Shown: positions 25,501 through 33,750 of the stretch, piece by piece | Position numbering within the stretch: the first letter of the stretch is position 1 | Layout: each line of letters starts with the position of its first letter | NCBI RefSeq assembly: GCF_049705945.1 | Contig: NZ_JBNAMV010000004.1 | Span: 744,001-808,000 of the forward strand | Direction of reading: 5' to 3' | DNA from: Salarchaeum japonicum_A | GTDB lineage: Archaea; Halobacteriota; Halobacteria; Halobacteriales; Halobacteriaceae | Length of the DNA: 64,000 bases | The notes under the pieces: generated by a model | Told to the model about the DNA's origin: nothing | Databases searched by the model: none | Seen by the model: only the letters and a program-made list of their open reading frames with translations | Position numbers and translations under genes: made by a program

Positions 25501-28470
25501 ATGTCTAACGAGTACGTCGACACGGAACGGCCCGCGCTCGAAACCCTCGCCACGCTCGGCTGGGAGGTCTGCGACCAGCAGGTCGAGAACTGGGAGGATC
25601 CACGCGAAACCCGTTCGTCGGTTGTACTCGAACCGCGTCTCCGCGACGCCGTCGAGAATCTGAATCCCTGGCTCTCAGAGAATAATCTGAATCAGGTGGT
25701 TCGCGAGATTCAGCAGGTCGCGGGGACGAGTACGATGGCCGAAAACGAACAAATCCACGAACTGCTCGTTCGGCACACGTCCGTCAAACAGGACCGCGGA
25801 CACGGCCTGAAACATCAAACAATCCAGTTCATCGACTACGAACACCCCGAGAACAACGACTTCTTCGCGCTGAATCAGTTCAGCGTCGAGGGCGACATCG
25901 AGACCATTCGCCCCGACATCACCCTGTTCGTCAACGGCCTTCCGCTCGGCGTCATCGAATGCAAGTCACCGACCGTCGCCGAACCGCGGAGCGACGCGCT
26001 CGAACAACTCCATCGCTACCAGAACGAACGCACCAAGACCGGACGGGAGGGCGCAGAGGAGCTCTTCCGATACAATCAGTTCTCGGTTGCGACGTGGTAC
26101 GAGGGCGCGGTGATGGGCACGTACGGAACGCCGAAGAACCAGTACAAGCCGTGGCGTGACCCCTACCCGCTCGAAGACGACGACCTCGCAGGACTGTTCG
26201 ACGTCGACTACGTCACACCCCAGCACCGAATGCTGTACGCGCTCTTCGACCACGAGCGCCTGCTGGACCAACTCCGGCACTTCACGGTGTTCGAGACGAA
26301 GCAATCGGGGCCGGTGAAGATGGTCGCGCGCTACCAGCAGTACCGCGCCGTCCACAAAGCCCTCGAACGCATCAACAAGCGCAGCCAGCACGAAGCCCAG
26401 GGCGGCGTCATCTGGCACACCCAGGGCTCCGGGAAGTCGCTCACGATGCTCTTCTTGGGACTTAAACTCCGCCGACAGAAGCCCGACCCCACACTGTTGT
26501 TAGTAACGGACCGGTCCGCCCTCGACAATCAGATACATGCAACCTTCGAACGCTGCGGATTCCCGAACCCGCGAAAGGCCGAGGACATCGAGGACCTACG
26601 TGAGAAACTCAGTCACAACGCCGGCGAAACCATCACGACCCTGATTCAGAAGTTCCAGACGACCGAGGACGAGGAAGATGACTTCCCCGTGCTCTCAGGG
26701 GACGACGACATCTACGTGATGGTGGACGAGGCGCACCGAACCCAGTACAGCCAGCTCGCGAACAACATGCGGACCGCCCTCCCGAACGCGTTCTACGTCG
26801 GGTTCACCGGAACCCCCATCGAGAAGGACGAACGCGACACCCGTCGGACGTTCGGGAACTACGTCGACACGTACACCATCGACCAATCGCTCGAAGACGA
26901 CACCACCGTCGAAATCCTCTACCAGGGACGCCTCGCCGACATCCACCTCGAAGGCGCAGACCTCGACCGCGTGTTCGACCGTGTCTTCCGAGACTACGAC
27001 GAGGACGAGAAAGCGGAGATCAAGAAACGCTACGCTCGCGAGAAAGACCTCGCCGAGGCCGAATCCCGCATCAAGCGGGTCGCCCTCGACATCGTCGAGC
27101 ACTTCGAGGAACAGATCGCGCCCCCGTTCAAGGGAATGGTCGTCACCCCGAGCAAGCGCGCCGCCATCCAGTACAAGGAGACGCTCGACGAACTCAACGG
27201 CCCGGAGTCCCGCGTCGTCATCTCCCACGACCACAACGACCCCGAGACCGTGAAGCAGTGGGCGCCGTCCGACAGCGAACTCAGCACGTACAAAGAGCAG
27301 TTCGTTGACCCCGACGGCGAGGTCGAACTCCTCATCGTCTGTGACATGCTCCTGACTGGGTTCGACGCACCGGTCGCGCAGGTGATGTACCTCGACAAAC
27401 CACTCCGCGAACACAACCTCCTCCAGGCCATCGCTCGCGTAAACAGACCGTTCGAGGACAAGAACCACGGCCTCATCGTCGACTACTACGGCGTCTCCGA
27501 CGACCTGAAGGAGGCGCTCGCGATGTTCAGCGCGGACGACGTCGACCGCGCGATGATTCCCTTCGAGAACAAGGAACCCGAACTCGAAGCCGCGCACAAC
27601 AAGGCAGTCTCGTTCTTCGACGATCTCGACGACACTGAGGCATGCGTCCAGACCCTCGAACCCGAAGACGTCCGCATCGAGTTCATGAACGCGTTCAAAC
27701 GCTTCTCGAAACTCATGGACATCGTCCTCCCCGACCCTGCAGCGAATCCCTACAAGCAGGACCTCGAACGACTCAGTGACGTCTACGGTCGAGCGAAGGA
27801 GCGCTACCGCGACCAGTCCATGAACCTCGAAGGATGTGGAGCCAAGGTTCGGGAGCTCATCCACGACCACATTCGGTCGTCCGGTATCGAGGTTCTCAAC
27901 GACGAACCGGTGTCCGTGATGGAGAGTGGTGAGTTCGAGAGGCACATAGAGTCCTTACAGGATGACGAAGCACGGGCGAGTGAGATGCAGCATGCGATCA
28001 AGCACGAGATCAACGTCCGGTACGACGAAGACCCCGTTCACTACCAATCGCTCCAAGAGCGCGTGGAGGAGCTCATCGAGAAGTACAAGGAGGGGCGCCG
28101 AACGGATCAAGAGGTCATCGAGGAACTGCGTAACGTCTTGGACGAGATGCGGTCACGCGACCAGCAGGCCCGCGAGAAGGGGCTTAGTGATTCGACGGAG
28201 TTGTCGTTCTACCACGCGCTCGAAGACATCCTACAGACCGAAGAACGGGATGTCGAGGAGGAGGACCTGCTGGCGCTAACAGGTGAAATCGTCTCGGAAG
28301 TCGAAGAGGTCGTGTCCGTGGTGGAGTGGAAGCGGAAGGTGAACGTTCAGAACAAACTCCGTAAGCGGGTGAAAATACAGCTCTACAAATCGGACTTGGA
28401 ACTCACGGAGGAGGAGCGGGACGCGCTCACGAACAAGATCATCGAGCTCGCGCGTACTCACTACGAATGA
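25501..28470 (+). CDS. hsdR: Type I restriction endonuclease/translocase subunit (HsdR)
   Basis: This 989-residue subunit has the N-terminal nuclease motif (PDITLFVNG then GVIECKSPT), SF2 motor motifs HTQGSGKSLTM (Walker A), VDEAHRTQYS (DEAH-like), FTGTPI and QAIARVNRP, and a long helical C-terminal part that docks on HsdM/HsdS. It translocates and cuts unmodified DNA. It starts two bases after the hsdS stop. All motifs look intact, so the system is probably active. Confidence 0.95.
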   Translation: MSNEYVDTERPALETLATLGWEVCDQQVENWEDPRETRSSVVLEPRLRDAVENLNPWLSENNLNQVVREIQQVAGTSTMAENEQIHELLVRHTSVKQDRGHGLKHQTIQFIDYEHPENNDFFALNQFSVEGDIETIRPDITLFVNGLPLGVIECKSPTVAEPRSDALEQLHRYQNERTKTGREGAEELFRYNQFSVATWYEGAVMGTYGTPKNQYKPWRDPYPLEDDDLAGLFDVDYVTPQHRMLYALFDHERLLDQLRHFTVFETKQSGPVKMVARYQQYRAVHKALERINKRSQHEAQGGVIWHTQGSGKSLTMLFLGLKLRRQKPDPTLLLVTDRSALDNQIHATFERCGFPNPRKAEDIEDLREKLSHNAGETITTLIQKFQTTEDEEDDFPVLSGDDDIYVMVDEAHRTQYSQLANNMRTALPNAFYVGFTGTPIEKDERDTRRTFGNYVDTYTIDQSLEDDTTVEILYQGRLADIHLEGADLDRVFDRVFRDYDEDEKAEIKKRYAREKDLAEAESRIKRVALDIVEHFEEQIAPPFKGMVVTPSKRAAIQYKETLDELNGPESRVVISHDHNDPETVKQWAPSDSELSTYKEQFVDPDGEVELLIVCDMLLTGFDAPVAQVMYLDKPLREHNLLQAIARVNRPFEDKNHGLIVDYYGVSDDLKEALAMFSADDVDRAMIPFENKEPELEAAHNKAVSFFDDLDDTEACVQTLEPEDVRIEFMNAFKRFSKLMDIVLPDPAANPYKQDLERLSDVYGRAKERYRDQSMNLEGCGAKVRELIHDHIRSSGIEVLNDEPVSVMESGEFERHIESLQDDEARASEMQHAIKHEINVRYDEDPVHYQSLQERVEELIEKYKEGRRTDQEVIEELRNVLDEMRSRDQQAREKGLSDSTELSFYHALEDILQTEERDVEEEDLLALTGEIVSEVEEVVSVVEWKRKVNVQNKLRKRVKIQLYKSDLELTEEERDALTNKIIELARTHYE

Positions 28471-29198
28471 AGCGTCAGTACCACATCGGTCAGACCGTCG
28501 TCCCTTACGAAGTCAACTGGTCGGCGGACCGCGAAACAATCGGCCTGTCGGTCGATACCTCGATGGAGTTGACCGTGACCGCGCCGATGAGCGCAACCCA
28601 CGATGACGTCGAAGCCGCGCTCGACGAGAAACAGCCGTGGATTCTCGAAACCCTCTACGGACTCGGTGAGCAGAAGGACCCGCCGCTGGATAAGGAATTC
28701 TTGAGCGGGGAGAAACTCCTCTATCGCGGCCGCCAGTACCGTCTAAAGGTTCAAGAAGGGGATGTTCCCGAACCGACGTTGTCGTTTGACGGGAACACGT
28801 TCACGCTGCGAGTGCACCGCTTCGACAAGCCGGGGGACGATGTGAGCGTGCGACGGAAGCGCCAGGCCGTCGTCGACTGGTATCTTGAACGTGCGAGGAG
28901 AGAACTGGAGGAACGTGTGGAGACGCACGCCTCGAAGCTCGGTGCAACAGACGCCACAGTAGATGTCCTTGATCTCGGTGACCGCTGGGGGGAGTATCAC
29001 GAGGGGACGGTACGGCTCCACTGGCGGTTGATCCTCGCACCCGTTCGGATTCAGGACTACGTTGTTGTTCACGAACTCGCCCACGAGAAACACGACGAAC
29101 ACTCACCGGGCTTCTGGAATACCGTCGGGTCAGTCGTTCCCGACTATGAGGACCGCCGAAGGTGGCTGCGATTGAACGGGAACACCCTCACAGTTTGA
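28467..29198 (+). CDS. YgjP/SprT-like zinc metallopeptidase of the restriction operon (DUF45)
   Basis: This 243-residue protein has HELAHEKHDEHSPGFW near its C-terminus, where HExxH plus a later His forms the zinc site of the YgjP/WLM group. A conserved LGDRWGEYHEGTVRLHWRL precedes it. Its ATG overlaps the hsdR stop (ATGA), so it is the fourth gene of the operon. Such peptidases are often next to type I systems; they may release or degrade trapped HsdR, but the role is unproven. Confidence 0.88.
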   Translation: MKRQYHIGQTVVPYEVNWSADRETIGLSVDTSMELTVTAPMSATHDDVEAALDEKQPWILETLYGLGEQKDPPLDKEFLSGEKLLYRGRQYRLKVQEGDVPEPTLSFDGNTFTLRVHRFDKPGDDVSVRRKRQAVVDWYLERARRELEERVETHASKLGATDATVDVLDLGDRWGEYHEGTVRLHWRLILAPVRIQDYVVVHELAHEKHDEHSPGFWNTVGSVVPDYEDRRRWLRLNGNTLTV

Positions 29199-29245
29199 CT
29201 GAAGAGTCCAGCAGAGGTTCGGAAGTTTCCAACCGCACTGGGCGC

Positions 29246-29261
29246 GACTGGGGGTTCAGAC
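29246..29261 (+). promoter_or_regulatory. Dyad element copy 2 (weak)
   Basis: GACTGGGGGTTCAGAC keeps the right half (GGTTCAGAC) of the island dyad and matches 13 of 16 positions overall. It lies 40 bp left of the perfect copy. Confidence 0.35.
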
Positions 29262-29285
29262 GCAGGGATTTTCCAACGTCCGCCG

Positions 29286-29301
29286 TCTGAAGGTTCAGAC
29301 G
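29286..29301 (+). promoter_or_regulatory. Dyad element copy 3 (perfect, reference copy)
   Basis: GTCTGAAGGTTCAGAC consists of 7-bp arms GTCTGAA and TTCAGAC around GG, a perfect inverted repeat. It is about 55 bp upstream of the TATA-like box (GTAATAAG, 29354-29361) of the 43-residue gene that follows. Confidence 0.6.
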
Positions 29302-29384
29302 AAATTTGCTGAATAATACGGATTGGGTGTAAATTCCACCAATTTATCCCGAAGTAATAAGATATTGTGGACTAATTGTAGTAC

Positions 29385-29516
29385 ATGGTAAAATCTCAGC
29401 GAGCAACTTTGAAGGTTCAGACCTCAGTTCGAGACAAAGCCCGAGTCACAAAGGCCAAACTCGACCTCACCTGGTCTGAATTTCTTGAAGAAGCAGCCAG
29501 ACAGCTCGACCCTTAG
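29385..29516 (+). CDS. 43-residue ribbon-helix-helix-like protein
   Basis: Short gene not seen by a length cutoff. It encodes MVKSQRATLKVQTSVRDKAR, then VTKAKLDLTWSEFLEEAARQLDP. A beta-strand-like start followed by two helices, with the TWSEFLEEAA pattern, is typical of ribbon-helix-helix proteins. A TATA-like GTAATAAG centred 27 nt before the ATG suggests a leaderless mRNA. Dyad copies lie on both sides of this promoter and one overlaps codons 8-13, so it is a plausible autoregulator of those sites. Confidence 0.65.
   Translation: MVKSQRATLKVQTSVRDKARVTKAKLDLTWSEFLEEAARQLDP
29407..29422 (+). promoter_or_regulatory. Dyad element copy 4 (inside the start of the 43-residue gene)
   Basis: CTTTGAAGGTTCAGAC matches the island dyad at 14 of 16 positions. 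It begins 22 bp downstream of the ATG at 29385, a position where bound protein would block transcription. Confidence 0.5.
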
Positions 29517-29575
29517 AGAACTAACTAAGACGCCACCGAAAACCGGGGAGAACCAGTCCCCGAATAGGCGTGGTC

Positions 29576-29591
29576 GCCTGAACCCTCAGAC
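29576..29591 (-). promoter_or_regulatory. Dyad element copy 5 (upstream of the helicase-like gene)
   Basis: GCCTGAACCCTCAGAC matches the reverse complement of the dyad at 14 of 16 positions. It ends 12 bp before the ATG at 29604, overlapping where a core promoter or ribosome-binding region would be. Confidence 0.5.
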
Positions 29592-29603
29592 AGGAATACC
29601 ACA

Positions 29604-31604
29604 ATGTCCAATAAGAAGTCCAACCACAAAGTTCCGACGAATAGTTCGATCAATGGCCTCAAACAGGTTCGGAAAAGAGTCGTATCCCACATTTCCGATG
29701 CTCTGACCGGGAATGACGCAGTACTCCTCGAAGCACTCCCTGCTACCGGAAAAAGCCGAGGACTCGTGAAGGCCATCGAGCAAACCGGAGAAGCAGTCAC
29801 GGTCTTTACTCAACGAGGACGCAAAGAGCAATACGCTCAGTATAAACAATGGTGTGATGCGGCCGGGTTAAGCTGTAAAGTGATTCCGTCTGCAGATGAA
29901 ACGTGTCCTACGTTCCAGGGAGATTATGGAGAAGACCAACAACGAAGAGTCCAAAAGCTCCGAAACGCCGGAGGTACTCCCCGCCGAATTCACCGCCACG
30001 TAGACCCTCCCTGCAAAACCGAGGGAGACTGTCCGTATGAAAATGCGCTCGACTTCACGCCGGCTGACTATGATGTCCTCGTCGGACATCCAACCCACGC
30101 ATACGTCAAGCGGTATCTCGAAAACCGGATTCCTGTCTACGACGAATTCCCGGCAGGAGCATATCTTGAAAAAATCCCAGACACCCCGAGTGCCATAACC
30201 GATTTCCTCGGCTCACACAACCTCCCTTATCAGGACTTCCACGACCTCCTTAACGGCAGAACAGATCCAGCACGCCGAAGGAAGGCGCTCCGGAAGCTAT
30301 CATCCACCCAATTGATGGATGAAAAAGGGTTGTTCCAGGAGCAAAGTCCGGCGGTTCACAAGCTGGCTGGCCTATGCGTTTTGACACTATTAGAGGGAGA
30401 GGACCTCGGAAACGGATGGGAACAAGCCATCCTCGGGAAGTGGAAGGTAGGGGTGTACGACCAAGGAAATGCCGACATATATATTCTCAATCCGCCGGAT
30501 TTGCCCGAAACCATTCTCGGTCTCGATGGTACACCGACCGAATCAATGTGGAATATAGCACTGGGGCTCTACGATCGACGGCAGCGGCGACTAAACCCTC
30601 GTACAGTCCTCAATAAGAGAGAACGCCGGGAGTACATCACGGAAATACAGAATATTCGAATCATCCCCACCACCACCCATGTCAGACCGTATTCTGGTGT
30701 GAATACAAATCCGAAGCGTGACGCCGCATTACTACATGAGGTGGAAATGTCGACTGACGGAGACGTGGGAGTGATATCCTCCAGACAAGGAATTGACGAC
30801 GTGAAGTCGGAGCTGGATAGCTTCGGGAACTGGAAGTCAACCCATTTCGGGAATCTGATTGGGTCAAACAACCTCGGTAACGTAGAAACTGGAGTTATCT
30901 TGGGCTCTACGCACTATGGTGATGAGTTTGTTAAGAGGTGGGGAGCGCTCGCAGGCGAGTCTATCAAATCTAACGGGAAACAAGGGCTCAAAAAGTCCTA
31001 CGGTGAGTTTGGGGATGAGATTCTCCGTCATATGCGTGAACATAGAGTTCTTCAAGCCCTTTTCCGATTCGGCCGTATGGGTACTCCAACAACTGTTTAT
31101 GTCGATACTGCCGCGATGCCTAACTGGATACCTGTCGAAGCTAACCCCCGAGACACAAATATCACACCCTGGAAATCCGCGGAAACGAGGTTTGACATCC
31201 TCACACACCTTCAGAAACAAAGCCAGGCATCGACAGGAAAAATCTCCAAAAAGGTTGGGTGCTCATCGCAGTATGTCCGCGATGTGTTGAACGGATACGC
31301 AAAGAAAGGGATTGTTGAAAAGCGAGAGAGGCCACACGAACCCGGAGGTGCAATAATCTGGGTCGACCAAAGCAGTGACGCCATCAATCCATACGGGGAA
31401 GTTGTTCTACCGGACCACAGGAAAGCAACCAGGTATTCCAAACTTCGCCCTTATAGTAATACAAAGGAGAGAGTTGGGAATAGCCCTCCTCCTTCTCTTG
31501 GTTCCTTGAGAAAGAAAAGAGAGCAGAAAAAGATGGGAGAGGCTCAGAAGCGAATGCGTCGATGGAGTAGACAAAACGAGATGGAGAGGTGGTACTGGTC
31601 CTGA
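29604..31604 (+). CDS. Helicase-like ATPase with C-terminal winged helix (island replication or maintenance candidate)
   Basis: This 666-residue protein has a Walker A variant (LLEALPATGKSRG), a Walker B-like VYDEFP, a motif III-like GLDGTPTES, and a motif VI-like QALFRFGRMG with two arginines. This order fits a divergent SF2 helicase. A Cys-containing insert (ETCPTF, PPCKTEGDCPYE) may bind metal. Residues near 540-610 form a winged helix (ISKKVGCSSQYVRDVLNGYAK), and the tail is very basic. Codon use is A+T-richer than in chromosomal genes. I infer a plasmid- or virus-derived replication/partition function. Confidence 0.65.
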   Translation: MSNKKSNHKVPTNSSINGLKQVRKRVVSHISDALTGNDAVLLEALPATGKSRGLVKAIEQTGEAVTVFTQRGRKEQYAQYKQWCDAAGLSCKVIPSADETCPTFQGDYGEDQQRRVQKLRNAGGTPRRIHRHVDPPCKTEGDCPYENALDFTPADYDVLVGHPTHAYVKRYLENRIPVYDEFPAGAYLEKIPDTPSAITDFLGSHNLPYQDFHDLLNGRTDPARRRKALRKLSSTQLMDEKGLFQEQSPAVHKLAGLCVLTLLEGEDLGNGWEQAILGKWKVGVYDQGNADIYILNPPDLPETILGLDGTPTESMWNIALGLYDRRQRRLNPRTVLNKRERREYITEIQNIRIIPTTTHVRPYSGVNTNPKRDAALLHEVEMSTDGDVGVISSRQGIDDVKSELDSFGNWKSTHFGNLIGSNNLGNVETGVILGSTHYGDEFVKRWGALAGESIKSNGKQGLKKSYGEFGDEILRHMREHRVLQALFRFGRMGTPTTVYVDTAAMPNWIPVEANPRDTNITPWKSAETRFDILTHLQKQSQASTGKISKKVGCSSQYVRDVLNGYAKKGIVEKRERPHEPGGAIIWVDQSSDAINPYGEVVLPDHRKATRYSKLRPYSNTKERVGNSPPPSLGSLRKKREQKKMGEAQKRMRRWSRQNEMERWYWS

Positions 31605-31715
31605 ATGAAATCCCAGTACGATGGTGAACAACCGAACCCACATTTGAGAGACCATGGGGTCTGGATAGGCCCTCATAGTCACACCGCCCGATAGCTGGAA
31701 TCAACAGCGGCGCTG

Positions 31716-31737
31716 ATTAACTGGAGGACCAGTTAAT
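31716..31737. repeat. Perfect 9-bp inverted repeat
   Basis: ATTAACTGG and CCAGTTAAT flank a 4-base AGGA centre. It lies about 110 bp after the helicase-like gene, so it could be its terminator stem or a binding site. Confidence 0.5.
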
Positions 31738-31937
31738 AAGCGGGAAGAAACAGCCGTCAGAGTTCGCCAGGTGAACTATTCTGTAACGGGATGCCTGAAG
31801 TACTGGAATGCCAGCGACTATCAGCACGACTCCACCTTACCGGCGTCGGAGTTTCGGACTTAAACTGGTACTGGCTGAGAGTCCAGACGAACCCATCCCA
31901 AATGCAGAGAGCGACTTCAATATAGGCACATCCTGTT

Positions 31938-31953
31938 GCCTGAAGGTTCAGCC
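31938..31953 (+). promoter_or_regulatory. Dyad element copy 6
   Basis: GCCTGAAGGTTCAGCC matches the island dyad at 14 of 16 positions and is itself symmetric in its central CTGAAGGTTCAG. It lies between two convergent genes, so it is not at a gene start. Confidence 0.5.
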
Positions 31954-32021
31954 AGCTATCCCAGAGACGGTATAGGGCATCTTTGTAGGGAGCGAGCGCA
32001 ATCCATTCAGGCTACGGGGGG

Positions 32022-32040
32022 CCCTCAGTCGGTCTGAGGG
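32022..32040. terminator. Hairpin after the winged-helix regulator gene
   Basis: CCCTCAG and CTGAGGG form a perfect 7-bp stem with a 5-base loop, 11 bp beyond the stop of the minus-strand regulator gene. Its right arm overlaps dyad copy 7. A terminator role is inferred from position. Confidence 0.4.
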
Positions 32041-32047
32041 TTCAGAC
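32032..32047 (+). promoter_or_regulatory. Dyad element copy 7
   Basis: GTCTGAGGGTTCAGAC matches the reference dyad at 15 of 16 positions. It ends 4 bp from the stop codon of the regulator gene. Confidence 0.55.
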
Positions 32048-32051
32048 ACAG

Positions 32052-32354
32052 TTATTCGAGATCAGTGAGCGCCAAAAGGAGATACTCACCGTTCTGAGTT
32101 AATCCGTACACTTTCTTCCCTTCGGACTCCTCGACGACCTCAATCATTCCCTCTTCACGGAGTTCCTTCAGGTGGGTGTAGATATACCCGTGGGAGAGAC
32201 CCAGTTTTTCCGCGAGCAGATACCCGTGCGCTGGCTCCTCCTCCAACGCCTCCAAAATACGTACCTTCGTCTCCGGCACTAGACCCATCTGTTTGAAACT
32301 GCTGACCGGTAGCTCCGAAAGTGGTAGAACAGGAATCTCTGAGGGGTCAGACAT
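32052..32354 (-). CDS. Winged-helix (PadR/ArsR-like) transcription regulator
   Basis: This 100-residue protein has a single winged helix: LEALEEEPAHGYLLAEKLGLSHGYIYTHLKELREEGMIEVVEE, then a wing ending KKVYGLTQNGEYLL. It matches the PadR/MarR-like group of haloarchaeal regulators. The ATG at 32354 (MSDPSEIP) was chosen over a frame that runs into the divergent promoter. Only 46 bp separate it from the divergent HtpX-Mrr gene, which it probably controls. Confidence 0.8.
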   Translation of the reverse strand: MSDPSEIPVLPLSELPVSSFKQMGLVPETKVRILEALEEEPAHGYLLAEKLGLSHGYIYTHLKELREEGMIEVVEESEGKKVYGLTQNGEYLLLALTDLE

Positions 32355-32363
32355 GCCAAACAA

Positions 32364-32372
32364 GTAAATAAT
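32364..32372 (+). promoter_or_regulatory. TATA-like box in the divergent regulator/HtpX-Mrr promoter
   Basis: GTAAATAAT sits about 30 nt before the ATG at 32401, consistent with a leaderless mRNA for the protease-nuclease gene. The 46-bp gap between the two divergent starts must hold both promoters. Confidence 0.4.
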
Positions 32373-32400
32373 CCAATTGTGTATGCGCAGGTATAGCCAC

Positions 32401-33750
32401 ATGAGAGAGCTTGGACTAACTATTCGGATGGCTGTTGCCAGCACTGTTTTACTAGTAGTCTATTTAATCGTAGGCATCATTCTAGCCGGAATCGGGGGCA
32501 TATGGTTAGCAGCGACAGGTCTCCCCGTCCTTATCCTACTACAATATCTACTCAAAGTTCAGTTGCCACTGTGGAGCGATAGCACCGGCGAACTAACCAA
32601 GGAGGACGCACCGGAGCTACATAGGCAGGCCGAGCATCTTGCTGAGGAGTTCGATATTAGCAAACCGTCGTTGTATGTGGCTGATAGAAGTGACATGAAC
32701 GCCTTTGCGCTCGGACGACAGGGCAGTGGGAAGGTTGTTATCCACCGGGGTTTGCTCCAACGGATGTCGCCTGATGAGGTTGAGCCCATTCTTGCGCACG
32801 AATTCGCACACCTTAAGAACAGAGACTCGATTTTGATGGCGCTTGGAACCTCTATTGTGAGTATTGTTTCTGCAGGCCTTTTCCTCCTCTTCGTCATCGC
32901 CTCATTAGACTCCGACCGTCCGTGGCTCGTTCGCATCATTGGTGGGGCCGTGAGCGCCTTCGTTCACTTCTTCCTGCAAATTTTTGTGGGAATGATGTCT
33001 CGGTACCGCGAATACGTTGCTGACGAAGACGCCGTCCGAGCGACAGGAAAGTACGACGGGATGCGAAGAGCCCTATCGAAACTGCAGTCCGAGAAGCAGC
33101 GTGTTGATGTGTCTGACACGAGCGCTACCCGGAGTGCCATCAATTTCGTGGATTTTTCGGGCGGGATAGCGGACCTCTGGCTATTCAGGACACATCCCCC
33201 GCTGGATAAGCGAATCTCTCGGATTGAACGACTAGAGTCGGAGGTAGTGACTGATAGCGTGGATTCTCCTTCGACGACCACGCGATCAGATACTTTCACC
33301 ACTACCGATGCCGATGAGTCGGCTGAATCCCTCACCGATAGGGAACTCCTCAGCCGGATTCAGTCGATGGATGAGTATGAGTTTGAACACCTCGTTGGTG
33401 ACCTCTGGGAGGAAATAGGGTGGCGGACCTCGGTGACAACCGCCTCGAAGGACCGAGGGGTAGACGTTGTCGCTGAGCGCGAGTCTCCCTATTACCAAAA
33501 GCAAGTAATTCAGGCAAAGTGCTACAGTTCCGGGAATACAGTCAGCAGTAGCGAGGTTCAGCAGTACGCTGGACTTCACCTACAGGAAGACAACGTAGAT
33601 GCCGTTGTCGTCGTAACCACCAGTCGGTTCACTTCGGACGCTCGGGACGTTGCATCCGACTCGAACGTCAAGCTGGTTAATGGGGGAGACCTCTGCGAGT
33701 TGATTCGGACCCTCGACACGGACATTTCGATAGACCGATTGAGTAGCTAA
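32401..33750 (+). CDS. HtpX-type membrane metalloprotease fused to an Mrr-type restriction endonuclease domain
   Basis: This 449-residue protein has two N-terminal membrane helices (about 10-55), then an M48 peptidase core with zinc motif HEFAHLKNRD (His133, Glu134, His137) and the third-ligand region YREYVADEDA (about 201-210), with two more helices between them. After a Ser/Thr/Asp-rich linker (about 280-310), residues 320-430 match the Mrr catalytic domain: YEFEHLVGDLWEEIGW, Asp in DRGVDVVAE (about 355), QAK in VIQAKCYS (about 370) and the following VQQYAGL helix. Both active sites look complete. The gene is divergent from a winged-helix regulator and near the edge of a restriction island, so a defence role is inferred. 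Confidence 0.88.
   Translation: MRELGLTIRMAVASTVLLVVYLIVGIILAGIGGIWLAATGLPVLILLQYLLKVQLPLWSDSTGELTKEDAPELHRQAEHLAEEFDISKPSLYVADRSDMNAFALGRQGSGKVVIHRGLLQRMSPDEVEPILAHEFAHLKNRDSILMALGTSIVSIVSAGLFLLFVIASLDSDRPWLVRIIGGAVSAFVHFFLQIFVGMMSRYREYVADEDAVRATGKYDGMRRALSKLQSEKQRVDVSDTSATRSAINFVDFSGGIADLWLFRTHPPLDKRISRIERLESEVVTDSVDSPSTTTRSDTFTTTDADESAESLTDRELLSRIQSMDEYEFEHLVGDLWEEIGWRTSVTTASKDRGVDVVAERESPYYQKQVIQAKCYSSGNTVSSSEVQQYAGLHLQEDNVDAVVVVTTSRFTSDARDVASDSNVKLVNGGDLCELIRTLDTDISIDRLSS

Larger units (their letters stand above)
31605..32051. other. Non-coding gap with inverted repeats
   Basis: About 450 bp without a convincing gene between two convergent genes. It contains a perfect 9-bp inverted repeat (31716-31737), two dyad copies (31938 and 32032) and a terminator-like hairpin (32022-32040). 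An origin or a bidirectional termination and control region are both possible. Confidence 0.5.

Noticed and set aside
29246..32047. CRISPR array
   Set aside because: The repeated 16-bp dyads are irregularly spaced and lie in both orientations, with no spacer-length units and no cas genes nearby.
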